A stretch of 64,000 bases of DNA from Nitrosomonas sp. Is35 (lineage in GTDB: Bacteria > Pseudomonadota > Gammaproteobacteria > Burkholderiales > Nitrosomonadaceae), in the NCBI RefSeq assembly GCF_033063295.1, contig NZ_JAWJZH010000001.1, positions 744,001 through 808,000 of the forward strand. Reading direction: 5' to 3'. Below are positions 26,249 to 33,996 of this stretch, one piece after another. Position numbers and translations under genes: made by a program. The notes under the pieces are model-generated. The model saw nothing but the letters and a program-made list of their open reading frames with translations. It was not told the origin of the DNA and searched no databases. Each line of letters opens with the position of its first letter. Position 1 is the first letter of the stretch.

Positions 26249-27553
26249 ATGACAGCCCAACAACACGTGCAGCATTTGCTGGATTTCATCGACCAAAGCC
26301 CGAGCCCCTGGCATGCGGTGGCTACGGTCGAAGCGGCGATCCAGGCAGCGCAATTTGTCCGCCTCGACGAAACCGCCAAATGGTCATTGCAAGCAGGCGG
26401 GCGATACTATGTCGTGCGCGACGATTCGTCGATTGTGCTGTTCGTGTTGGGAAATAAAGCCCCGGCTGAGTCGGGCTTCAAGATAGTGGGCGCGCATACC
26501 GATTCGCCCGGATTCCGCATCCGGCCGAACGCCGCGACCGCGAGCGACGGCCTTGCCCGGCTAGGCGTCGAAATTTACGGCGGACCGATCCTTGCGACCT
26601 TTGCCGATCGCGATTTGAGTTTGGCCGGGCGGATCAGCTACCTCGACGAGAAAGGAAATCTCGCATATAAACGGGTGCGCTTCGACCGGCCGTTGCTGCG
26701 TTTGCCGAATCTGGCGATTCACATGAACCGGGGTGTCAATGAGGATGGTTTGAAGTTTCACAAGCAGAATGAATTGCCGCTGCTGTTCGCGCAATTGACC
26801 GGCGGCCAGTTACCGAAACCTTACTTTTTGCAACTGCTGGAACAAGCAACGGGCATCGGCGCCAAGCAACTGTTGTCGTGGGATCTGGCGGTGTACGATA
26901 CGCAGAAGGGTGCGTTCTGGGGTGCGAACGAGGAATTTTACGCCGACAGCCAGATCGACAACCTGGCTTCCTGTCACGCCGCGCTGCAAGCCATGCTGGA
27001 CGATAGCGTGCTGAACCATGCGGAAAGTACTTTGGTGTGCGCGTTTTTCGATCACGAGGAAATCGGCAGCGAAAGCCATATTGGCGCCGGTGGCAGCTTC
27101 TTGTCCGATGTGTTGCAGCGTATCAGCATCGCAGCTTCATCCGAGCGCGAAGACACGGCACGGGCGCTGGCACAGAGTTTCTTGATCAGCGCGGACATGG
27201 CGCATGCTTATCACCCCAACTTTCCTTCGGCGTACGACGCCGACCATCGCGTTTTCGTCAACAAAGGCCCGGTGATCAAATCCAACGCCAACCGCCGCTA
27301 CAGCTCCGAAAGCGTGTCGATTGCGCATTTCATCCGCTGGTGCGAGGAAGCCGGTGTTCCCCATCAACGCTACTCGCATCGCAGCGACCTGCCGTGCGGC
27401 AGCACCATCGGCCCGATCGCCTCGGCGAAACTCGGCATCCGCAGCGTCGATATCGGCTGCCCGATGTGGGCCATGCACAGCGTCCGGGAAAGCGCCGGTG
27501 TGCAGGATCATGAATATATGATTCAAGTGTTGAAGCGGTTTTTTAGCGATTAG
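26249..27553 (+). CDS. apeB: M18 family aminopeptidase (aspartyl aminopeptidase-like)
   Basis: The product has 434 residues, typical for M18. It shows the conserved zinc-binding motifs: GAHTDSPGFRIRP, DNLASCHAAL, FDHEEIGSESHIGAGGSFL, SADMAHAYHPNF and the C-terminal IGCPMWAMHSVRE. It is a cytoplasmic dodecameric zinc peptidase that removes N-terminal residues, preferring acidic ones in studied members. It diverges from the L,D-transpeptidase and forms a single-gene unit ended by a hairpin at 27575-27599. Confidence 0.93.
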   Translation: MTAQQHVQHLLDFIDQSPSPWHAVATVEAAIQAAQFVRLDETAKWSLQAGGRYYVVRDDSSIVLFVLGNKAPAESGFKIVGAHTDSPGFRIRPNAATASDGLARLGVEIYGGPILATFADRDLSLAGRISYLDEKGNLAYKRVRFDRPLLRLPNLAIHMNRGVNEDGLKFHKQNELPLLFAQLTGGQLPKPYFLQLLEQATGIGAKQLLSWDLAVYDTQKGAFWGANEEFYADSQIDNLASCHAALQAMLDDSVLNHAESTLVCAFFDHEEIGSESHIGAGGSFLSDVLQRISIAASSEREDTARALAQSFLISADMAHAYHPNFPSAYDADHRVFVNKGPVIKSNANRRYSSESVSIAHFIRWCEEAGVPHQRYSHRSDLPCGSTIGPIASAKLGIRSVDIGCPMWAMHSVRESAGVQDHEYMIQVLKRFFSD

Positions 27554-27574
27554 GCACGGCAATTATTTCAAGAG

Positions 27575-27599
27575 TGTAAGCGCTTTTAAGGCGCTTACA
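27575..27599 (+). terminator. Hairpin after apeB
   Basis: TGTAAGCGC and GCGCTTACA form a 9-bp stem with a 7-base loop, 22 bases after the apeB stop. The tail GTTGTTGT is not a strict T-run, so termination is plausible but not assured. Confidence 0.55.
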
Positions 27600-27797
27600 G
27601 TTGTTGTAGCGAATTCCACCATCATATCGTGCCAGTTTCAGCGCTGCGCATCGTTCACAACCCCAGTGCAAGTACCGCAACAATGGATTGATTCGTCTGT
27701 TGTGGCCGTAGTCTGACTTTCTTTTAAGTATCTTTGTCCTTAGGAAAGCGTGAATATCCGCGGGTGATAAGGAATATCAAGCTATTTTGGTGTTTTT

Positions 27798-27836
27798 TTA
27801 ACAAAGCCTTAACAGAGATTTTACGAAAATTTTACA
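27798..27836 (+). promoter_or_regulatory. Four direct repeats TTAACA/TTTACA at 11-bp period (OmpR-family operator array)
   Basis: TTAACA (27798), TTAACA (27809), TTTACG (27820) and TTTACA (27831) are separated by exactly five bases each, a period of 11 (one helix turn). Tandem hexamers at one-turn spacing are the classic binding pattern of OmpR/PhoB-family response regulators; TTAACA repeats are the known PhoP box of Bacillus. The array ends just before a GATATA-like -10 element (27845-27850), the placement of a class II activator. The nearest such regulator gene is at 29454, two genes downstream. Confidence 0.65.
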
Positions 27837-27909
27837 TCAATTAAGATATAAGTAAACTGTCAAAGCAATAGAGTGTATTACCGGCAATAAGTTAGAGGAG
27901 AATTACGCA

Positions 27910-27954
27910 ATGGGGCCTCGAATATTAAATCTCTTGTTGTCCATTGTCATTTAA
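27910..27954 (+). CDS. 14-residue leader peptide upstream of the SulP gene (candidate)
   Basis: The frame ATG...TAA encodes MGPRILNLLLSIVI. It has a strong ribosome binding site, AGAGGAG, nine bases before the ATG. It stops 21 bases before the transporter start, which has its own GGGGGG-AACA site. It may be a leader peptide or a tiny membrane protein coupling translation to the next gene. It may also be chance: only the strong site supports it. Confidence 0.4.
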   Translation: MGPRILNLLLSIVI

Positions 27955-27975
27955 TTTTATTGGGGGGAACAGTTT

Positions 27976-29316
27976 ATGAAATCGCAAACAATAGAGAAAT
28001 TGTTGCCTGGCGAACAAACAGCTACAGCTCCTGTAGCGAAGAAAGCCGGTTCCGCCGCTTTTCAATCGCAATACCTGTTACGCGATACTGCCGCAGGCTT
28101 CATTACCGGTGCAATGGCGATTCCGCTAACGGTCGGTATTGCGATCATGTCCGATTACCCAATCAAAGTGGGGCTGGCAACGGTCGCTTTTGCTTCCTTC
28201 ATTGGCTGGATTAATGCCTGGTTCAAGCCAGGTAACTACATCGGTTCACCGGGTATCGCCGCGGGTTTGGCGCCGGTGCTGGCAATGGGCGTTGCTACTT
28301 TTGGCTGGGAAAATATGGCGTTTTGTATTTTTCTGACGGCGGTCATGCAAGCCATTATCTGGAAATTCAATTGGCAGCGGTACCTGCTGGTCGCCGTTCC
28401 GGTTTATCTGGTGGAAGGATTGCTGGCCGGTGTGGGATTAAAAATATTGCTGAAGTTTTCGGAATTTACTTATGAAATTTCAGATACGCAGGTTACCGAG
28501 GAATTCTGGAATAGTGCGCGTATTCAAATGGTAGCGATCTCAGGTGCGGGTCTTGCGGTATTTTTATTGCTATTCTCCAAATTTAAGAATACGCAACCTG
28601 CCATTCCCTATTTCGTGCTCATTGTCGGCGGTGTCATCTTGGCCCGGTTTGTCAACGTGCCGATGATTTCCGTGCAAGATGTCGATCTTCATTTGCGCTT
28701 GCCATTGCCGCAAGCAGACGTATCTTTCTTGATGCTGGCCTATATGGTGCTGTTTTGTGCCATGCTGGCGATTGTTGACGTCATCGAACAGGTCATGAGT
28801 AATGCGGCGATCGAGAAAATCGATCCATTACAGCGCAAAACCAATAGCAATAATAGTTTGCTGGCTATCTGGATTGCCAATCTGGGGTCCAGCTTCTTTC
28901 ATGGCATGACCAATCTGGACGGTTTGGCTAAAAGCACGACGAATAAGCTCGCCGGAGCAATGACCAAGTTTTCCGTGTTGATCATAGGATCAGTGGTTTG
29001 CTTCTTTACCTTCAATACCCATTATCTTAACTATTTGCCCAAGTTCTCACTGGCGGCGATCATGATGTTTACCGGGTACAAAATGATTGCCGGATTGGTG
29101 CATGTGACGCACTATGGTCCTTATGCGGTGGTACTTTCTTTTTTAACCGCTGGGCTGGTTTATAAAGTGGGTATTTTTGAAGGTTTGCTGATTGCAATGG
29201 TATTACACGGTATCATTCATTTTATGGTGTTTACCAAACACGACAACTTGTCAGGCAAAACGGTCGTTAAGCGGTACTTTGATAATCTAAGGAAAGATAG
29301 CAGCAATCTGCAGTAA
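27976..29316 (+). CDS. SulP-family inorganic anion transporter (no STAS domain)
   Basis: The product has 446 residues with 11-14 predicted membrane helices. The helix-1 region LLRDTAAGFITGAMAIPLTVGIAIMS and the stretch IGSPGIAAGLAPVLAMGV are SulP/SLC26-like. The C-terminus ends in a short hydrophilic tail, so the STAS domain common in the family is absent. SulP proteins carry sulfate, bicarbonate or other anions. In an autotroph bicarbonate uptake would make sense, but the substrate cannot be read from the sequence. The operator-like array, a leader frame upstream and a two-component system downstream suggest regulated expression. Confidence 0.72.
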   Translation: MKSQTIEKLLPGEQTATAPVAKKAGSAAFQSQYLLRDTAAGFITGAMAIPLTVGIAIMSDYPIKVGLATVAFASFIGWINAWFKPGNYIGSPGIAAGLAPVLAMGVATFGWENMAFCIFLTAVMQAIIWKFNWQRYLLVAVPVYLVEGLLAGVGLKILLKFSEFTYEISDTQVTEEFWNSARIQMVAISGAGLAVFLLLFSKFKNTQPAIPYFVLIVGGVILARFVNVPMISVQDVDLHLRLPLPQADVSFLMLAYMVLFCAMLAIVDVIEQVMSNAAIEKIDPLQRKTNSNNSLLAIWIANLGSSFFHGMTNLDGLAKSTTNKLAGAMTKFSVLIIGSVVCFFTFNTHYLNYLPKFSLAAIMMFTGYKMIAGLVHVTHYGPYAVVLSFLTAGLVYKVGIFEGLLIAMVLHGIIHFMVFTKHDNLSGKTVVKRYFDNLRKDSSNLQ

Positions 29317-29353
29317 CATTTCGTTGTTATTTTCTTAGGAATCAGCGTACAGG

Positions 29354-29375
29354 GGGCGGACTAGCAAATCCGCCC
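29354..29375 (+). terminator. GC-rich hairpin between the SulP gene and the response regulator
   Basis: GGGCGGA pairs with TCCGCCC over an 8-base loop, followed by TTCGTTGG. The stem is strong but the T-run is poor. It could attenuate read-through from the transporter into the two-component genes. Confidence 0.5.
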
Positions 29376-29453
29376 TTCGTTGGCTGGGCGATGCGAAGCT
29401 GCTTGGCGGAAACCTGATTAATTCTTCTGGATTTTATTGGGTAAGGATGCGTC

Positions 29454-30137
29454 ATGAAAGTGCTTGTCATAGAAGATAACCAAGATATCGCTGCCAGTAT
29501 TCGCGATTATCTGGAGAACTTAAACTACTCAGTCGACATAGCCAGCGACGGTATGACCGGATTGAATCTGGCGATTACGAAAGATTATTGCGTGATCATT
29601 CTGGATCTCGGGTTACCGGATATCGATGGCATTGATATTTGCTACCGTATTCGCCATGACGCACGCCGCACAATTCCGGTGCTCATGTTAACCGCAAGAA
29701 GTTTACTGGAGAATAAATTAGAAGGTTTTGAATCAGGTGCGGATGATTATTTGGTCAAGCCTTTTTCCTTGAAAGAACTCGCAGCCCGGATCAAAGTATT
29801 ATCCGAACGCATTGCCCGTGTGCCGGATGCACGATTGCAGATCGGCGATCTCACGCTCGATGCGAGCACGCACGAAGTCTATCGCGCGGGCAAACGGATA
29901 GAACTCAGCTCGTCATTATTCCGGTTACTCATGTATCTGATGCAGAATCCACACCGCGTCATTACCAGGGAAGAATTGGAGCGTGCCGTTTGGCAGGGTC
30001 ATCCGCCAGACAGCGATGTTTTGCGAACCTATCTTTTTAATCTCCGGCAGCTCGTTGACCGGCCGTTTGATCAGCCGCTTTTGCATACGGTACGCGGTTT
30101 CGGGTTCAAGATTACGGACAGGAATGCAGAAGACTAA
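29454..30137 (+). CDS. OmpR-family response regulator
   Basis: The product has 227 residues. The receiver domain has phospho-acceptor Asp51 (VIILDLGLPD), the switch Thr in LMLTA and Lys in LVKPFSLKEL. The winged-helix DNA-binding domain (about 130-222) contains LSSSLFRLLMYLMQNPHRVITREELERAVW and the final HTVRGFGFKI. It resembles the QseB/PmrA/TctD group. The downstream kinase starts 13 bases before this gene stops, so the two are translationally coupled. It is the obvious candidate to bind the TTAACA array at 27798-27836. Confidence 0.92.
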   Translation: MKVLVIEDNQDIAASIRDYLENLNYSVDIASDGMTGLNLAITKDYCVIILDLGLPDIDGIDICYRIRHDARRTIPVLMLTARSLLENKLEGFESGADDYLVKPFSLKELAARIKVLSERIARVPDARLQIGDLTLDASTHEVYRAGKRIELSSSLFRLLMYLMQNPHRVITREELERAVWQGHPPDSDVLRTYLFNLRQLVDRPFDQPLLHTVRGFGFKITDRNAED

Positions 30138-31407
30138 ACGGCTGAGCCGCAGCATTATCCTGTCGTTTCTATTACTGGGTACCGTGATCACACTGTTACT
30201 CGGTTTGAGTCTGGTCGTTGCATTGAAAACGATTGAAATCAACATACTCGATGAAATACTGCATGCCGAGCTTAAACGGTTCCAGCAGCAAGGCAATGAC
30301 GCACAGAAATCCGGATTCTCGCATTCGCGCTCAACCATCGTCATTTATTCCGCACTGCCGGACGAAACGGATACTATTCCAGAATACCTGCGTAACCTTC
30401 CTCGCGGCATTCACGATGTCACATACAATGGCCGGGACTATCGCGTGCTGGTCGAAGATATCGGTGATGCGCGTTATGCCATCAAATTTGACGACACCAG
30501 CATCCATAAGCGTGAACTTGAATTCATCCGTCTCGTTGGATTGTGTGCATTCATTACCTTGCTGATCGCGTTTATCTTTGGCTGGGGAATGGCGCATTAT
30601 GTGATCAGCCCCATCAGACGGCTGGCCTATCAAGTCATGGCGTTTAAGAATCAACCCGGCGAGGTTCTTGATTTATCCGAATTTGGCAATGACGAGATAG
30701 GCGTTCTGGCGCACAAACTACAGCATTATCATCAGCAATTACAGCAACTGCTGAGCCGCGAGAAAGAGTTTGCCAGCAACGTCAGTCATGAGTTACGAAC
30801 ACCCGTTACCAGCATCAGCATGGCGGCAGAGGTATTGGCGACTAAAAAGGATTTGTCCGCGGCGGAACATGAGCGGATTCAGCGCATTCAACGCGCCGCC
30901 GGAGAGATGTCCGAGCTGATCGAAACTTTCTTGATATTGGCGCAGATTCATAACGAACCGACGGATATTGGCACGCACGAAATGGGGCCTATCGTCCGCA
31001 AAGTGATCGAGCAGCAACGGGTGTGGCTGGGCAATAAGCCGGTTGAAGTTGTTGTCGAGGAGAATGGCCGGCTAGCCGTATCCGCGCCTTCCGGAATCCT
31101 AAGCGTTTTAGTCGCCAATCTGGTGCGCAATGCATTCCGTTATACCGAACGGGGAAGTGTCGTGGTGACGCTGGAACCCGATCAATTAACCGTTACCGAT
31201 ACCGGTGTGGGTATCGATCCCGTGATGCAAGCGCAAATATTCAAAGGTTATGCGGTATACAATCCCAACAACTCGGATAGAGTCAGACTGGGTTTGTCTA
31301 TCGTTCAGCGCATCTGCGAGCATTACAACTGGACCATTTCGGTTGAAAGCACAAAGGGGCGAGGTAGCCGGTTTACGGTTAAGGGCTTCGGAAGAGAAAG
31401 AGGTTAG
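30124..31407 (+). CDS. Sensor histidine kinase, partner of the response regulator
   Basis: The ATG at 30124 gives 427 residues; it overlaps the regulator gene in another frame, as is common. Two membrane helices (about 10-32 and 140-160) flank a periplasmic sensor. A HAMP-like linker (SPIRRLAYQVMAFKN) follows, then HisKA with His222 (SNVSHELRTPVTSI) and a HATPase domain with N box NLVRNAFRYTERG and G box VTDTGVGI. The sensor part has no Cys cluster or obvious ligand site. It phosphorylates the OmpR-family regulator upstream. Confidence 0.9.
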   Translation: MQKTKRLSRSIILSFLLLGTVITLLLGLSLVVALKTIEINILDEILHAELKRFQQQGNDAQKSGFSHSRSTIVIYSALPDETDTIPEYLRNLPRGIHDVTYNGRDYRVLVEDIGDARYAIKFDDTSIHKRELEFIRLVGLCAFITLLIAFIFGWGMAHYVISPIRRLAYQVMAFKNQPGEVLDLSEFGNDEIGVLAHKLQHYHQQLQQLLSREKEFASNVSHELRTPVTSISMAAEVLATKKDLSAAEHERIQRIQRAAGEMSELIETFLILAQIHNEPTDIGTHEMGPIVRKVIEQQRVWLGNKPVEVVVEENGRLAVSAPSGILSVLVANLVRNAFRYTERGSVVVTLEPDQLTVTDTGVGIDPVMQAQIFKGYAVYNPNNSDRVRLGLSIVQRICEHYNWTISVESTKGRGSRFTVKGFGRERG

Positions 31408-31442
31408 ATATAATCCTAACAAAACTGACAGTGAATAAAATC

Positions 31443-31666
31443 ATGGAACTATCCGCAGTATTGACACCGGCACCGGAAGGCGGTTATGTTGTTTTTAGCT
31501 CAGAAATCGGCACGACCACGCAAAGTGAAACCGTTGGAGAAGCATTGGCCAACTTAGTCGAAGCAACCGGACTTTACCTTGAAGAATTTCCGGTGAATAT
31601 CCATCTCGTGCATTGCTAACAACCTTCCAGATTCCCTGGGCATATTTAAATTGCAGGTTGTTTTAG
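31443..31666 (+). pseudogene. hicB: HicB-family antitoxin, frameshifted
   Basis: The ATG at 31443 opens a HicB-type reading frame (MELSAVLTPAPEGGYVVFSSEIG, then SETVGEALANLVEATGLYLEEFP) that stops at 31619 after VNIHLVHC. One base shift near 31590-31600 restores the expected family ending: EYPSRALLTTFQIP in the other frame, up to TAG at 31666. That ending is typical of HicB proteins, so a single-base indel is the simplest reading. No hicA toxin lies next to it. The truncated 58-residue protein may still fold partly; sequencing error is the alternative. Confidence 0.7.
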
Positions 31667-31725
31667 GAATGGAAGCAAGCGAAGTACTTCAAATAAACTA
31701 TTCATCAGAATAAACTATACGCGCC

Positions 31726-32418
31726 ATGTCTATAATTTCCGACAATCTTATACATTTTCTTGCTCGTTCTACTAAAGATAATCCCTTAAGACAACTTGAG
31801 GTATGTACGCAAATATTTGAACAAGGACTGCGTACTTCTGTAATGCAGGTTAAGTTCCCGGATGGTTCATTTGTTTTTAATCAAGTTATTTGCTTTACAG
31901 ATATTCCTCTGAAGGAATGTGATGATCATACGTCTATTTACGGTAAATTTGGCATCGGATTTAAGAAGTCATTTGTGAAAAATGCTGGTGGTAATCCAGC
32001 AAGATACTTTGTTGATTACGCTACAGGTAGTCATAATAATGAAAGACGAGGAGTTCCCTATTTGAATCTTTGGGAGCAATTTAAGTTCGTGATGGCGCTA
32101 CGTAATCAGTTAGCGAATGATTCTGAGTTTAAGCTTCTGAATAAAGACGGAGAAGTTGTGTTTACTACAGAAATGCTGAATCAATATGTGAGTAGTGCGA
32201 TCTATGCCTTTTCTTTTGATAAAGAAATGGGTGATCTTGGTCCTGCTCGTGACGAAACTAAAGAAATTGATCTTTACTATAAAGAGCGGGAATGGCGACT
32301 TGTTCCGTCAGCAGTTGACTTGCAGCTTGGTATTGTTGATGAGATAAGTAATGAAGCTTATTACAAGTTTAATCGTAGTGATGTGAATATGGTTGTTGTT
32401 CCAAATGAGGGGGTGTAA
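31726..32418 (+). pseudogene. AbiGi-like abortive infection gene, 3' end displaced by IS256 insertion
   Basis: The product has 230 residues as it stands. It matches the AbiGi (PF10899) pattern: ISDNLIHFLARS near the start, GLRTS, then ICFTDIPLKECDDHTSIYGKFGIGFKKSF and NPARYFVDYATG. The AbiGi family is described as the antitoxin side of abortive phage resistance pairs. The last residues (VVVPNEGV) run into the IS element end at 32409, where the stop codon lies. A possible original C-terminus lies beyond the element at 33743-33838. The gene and its surroundings are AT-richer than the flanking chromosome, suggesting acquisition. Confidence 0.7.
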
Positions 32419-33735
32419 ATAATTTTGTGTAAATGGTCATATTGCAGGAAACTGCTTATATATATTTGGAGTAAAAATGACCACACCCAAACCCCTGCCG
32501 GCCGGCTTAATTGATAGCCTGCTGGCCGATTACAAAAAGCCAGAAGATTTAATCGGTGAGCATGGTCTTCTCAAGCAACTCACCAAAGCGTTGGTTGAAC
32601 GTGCCTTGCAAGCAGAAATGGCCGATCATCTTGGTCACGATAAGCACGAAACGGTAGTCAATGCCACTGGCAATACCAGAAATGGTAAAAGCCGTAAGAC
32701 CCTGAAAGGTGAATTCGGTGAGTTACCCATCGAGATCCCCCGTGACCGTGAGGGCAGCTTCGAGCCTCTGATCATTTCCAAGCATCAGACCCGCTGGGCG
32801 GGCTTTGATGACAAGATCCTCTCGCTGTATGCCCGTGGCATGACAGTGCGTGAAATCCAACAGCACCTCACTGAAATGTATGGCACAGAAGTATCGCCTA
32901 CGCTCATTTCTACGGTCACTGATGGCGTAATGGATGAAGTGAAGCAGTGGCAATCCCGGCCTCTCGATGCGGTGTATCCTGTGATCTATCTCGATTGTAT
33001 CCATGCCAAAGTTCGTGACGCTGGTAGCGTTCGTACCAAAGCGATTTACCTGGCGATCGGCATTAACATGGAGGGCCATAAAGAAATACTGGGCTTATGG
33101 ATTGCTCAGACCGAGGGTGCCAAGTTCTGGCTCAGCGTTGTCACTGAACTCAAAAATCGTGGCGTGCAAGATATCTTTATCGCCTGTGTCGATGGCTTAA
33201 AGGGCTTTCCCGAAGCGATTGAAACCATCTATCCACATGCCATTGTACAACTCTGTATCGTGCACATGGTTCGTAATAGTCTCAACTACGTCGGCTGGAA
33301 TAAACGCAAGGAAGTAGCTGCTGATTTACGTTTGGTCTACAGCGCCGCCACGATTGATGAGGCTGAACACGCGTTAGCCGACTTTGAAGATAAATGGAAC
33401 TATGCTTATCCACCGATCGCCCGATCTTGGCGCAATAACTGGCAACGCATCATTCCATTCTTCGACTACCCGCCTGAGATACGGCGCATTATTTACACCA
33501 CCAATGCGATTGAGTCAGTCAATATGAGCCTACGCAAAGTCAGCAAAAACCGTGGATCGTTTCCCAACGATGAAGCCGTGATCAAATTGTTTTATTTGGC
33601 TCTCAGCAATATCGCCAAAAAATGGTCTATGCCACTAAGAGATTGGAAACCGGCACTAAACAGGTTTACTATTCAATTTAACGAAAGAATGCCTCGGCAT
33701 TATTAACCACCGTTTACACAAAATCTAGGACCCCC
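32409..33735 (+). mobile_element. Complete IS256-family insertion sequence
   Basis: The element is about 1327 bp. Its ends are imperfect inverted repeats: left GGGGGTGTAAATAATTTTGT and on to 32436, right (reverse complement, 33735 to 33710) GGGGGTCCTAGATTTTGTGT and on. Both share ATTTTGTGTAAA followed by TGG or CGG. One transposase gene fills the interior. An 8-9 bp target duplication, expected for IS256, was not found at these borders. This suggests an ancient insertion or a flanking deletion. Confidence 0.85.
32477..33706 (+). CDS. IS256-family transposase
   Basis: The product has 409 residues, full-length for the family. It begins with the usual LLKQLTKALVERALQAEMADHLG region. It carries the DDE catalytic residues in YLDCIHAK, ACVDGLKGFPEAI and TTNAIESVNMSLRK, and the LCIVHMVRNSLNYV stretch typical of IS256 transposases. 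It appears intact and so may still be active. The start is the ATG at 32477, preceded by GGAG. Confidence 0.95.
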   Translation: MTTPKPLPAGLIDSLLADYKKPEDLIGEHGLLKQLTKALVERALQAEMADHLGHDKHETVVNATGNTRNGKSRKTLKGEFGELPIEIPRDREGSFEPLIISKHQTRWAGFDDKILSLYARGMTVREIQQHLTEMYGTEVSPTLISTVTDGVMDEVKQWQSRPLDAVYPVIYLDCIHAKVRDAGSVRTKAIYLAIGINMEGHKEILGLWIAQTEGAKFWLSVVTELKNRGVQDIFIACVDGLKGFPEAIETIYPHAIVQLCIVHMVRNSLNYVGWNKRKEVAADLRLVYSAATIDEAEHALADFEDKWNYAYPPIARSWRNNWQRIIPFFDYPPEIRRIIYTTNAIESVNMSLRKVSKNRGSFPNDEAVIKLFYLALSNIAKKWSMPLRDWKPALNRFTIQFNERMPRHY

Positions 33736-33742
33736 CCTTTTT

Positions 33743-33838
33743 AGTGGTGTGCTGTCAGATCCAGAGAAATTGCCTAGTACGTTTGACGGCCTTGAGCAAA
33801 TTGCCACCATAATTAAAAGTATTAAAAGCACTTCATAA
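33743..33838 (+). pseudogene. Probable 3' fragment of the AbiGi-like gene
   Basis: Directly after the right IS end the frame reads SGVLSDPEKLPSTFDGLEQI and on to a TAA at 33838. It has the composition of a protein C-terminus and no start codon. Because the AbiGi-like gene loses its end at the left IS border, this piece is the natural candidate for the missing part. It could also belong to another lost gene. Confidence 0.5.
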
Positions 33839-33996
33839 TTGCGTTTTTCCAGTTTTCACCTTAGTCGCTCGATCTCGGTTAAAAAGAACAGGTTTGCTGC
33901 TCTCGCCGTTTGACGTCCCCGCCGCTTTTGCCTATAGTCGTAATTAGATGTGTTCCCGATCCTTACTGGCAATATTCTACGAAAGGAGCATCCGTC

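Noticed and set aside
32401..33745. 8-9 bp target duplication of the IS256 element
   Set aside because: The flanks CCAAATGA and CTTTTTAG do not match, so no duplication is claimed.
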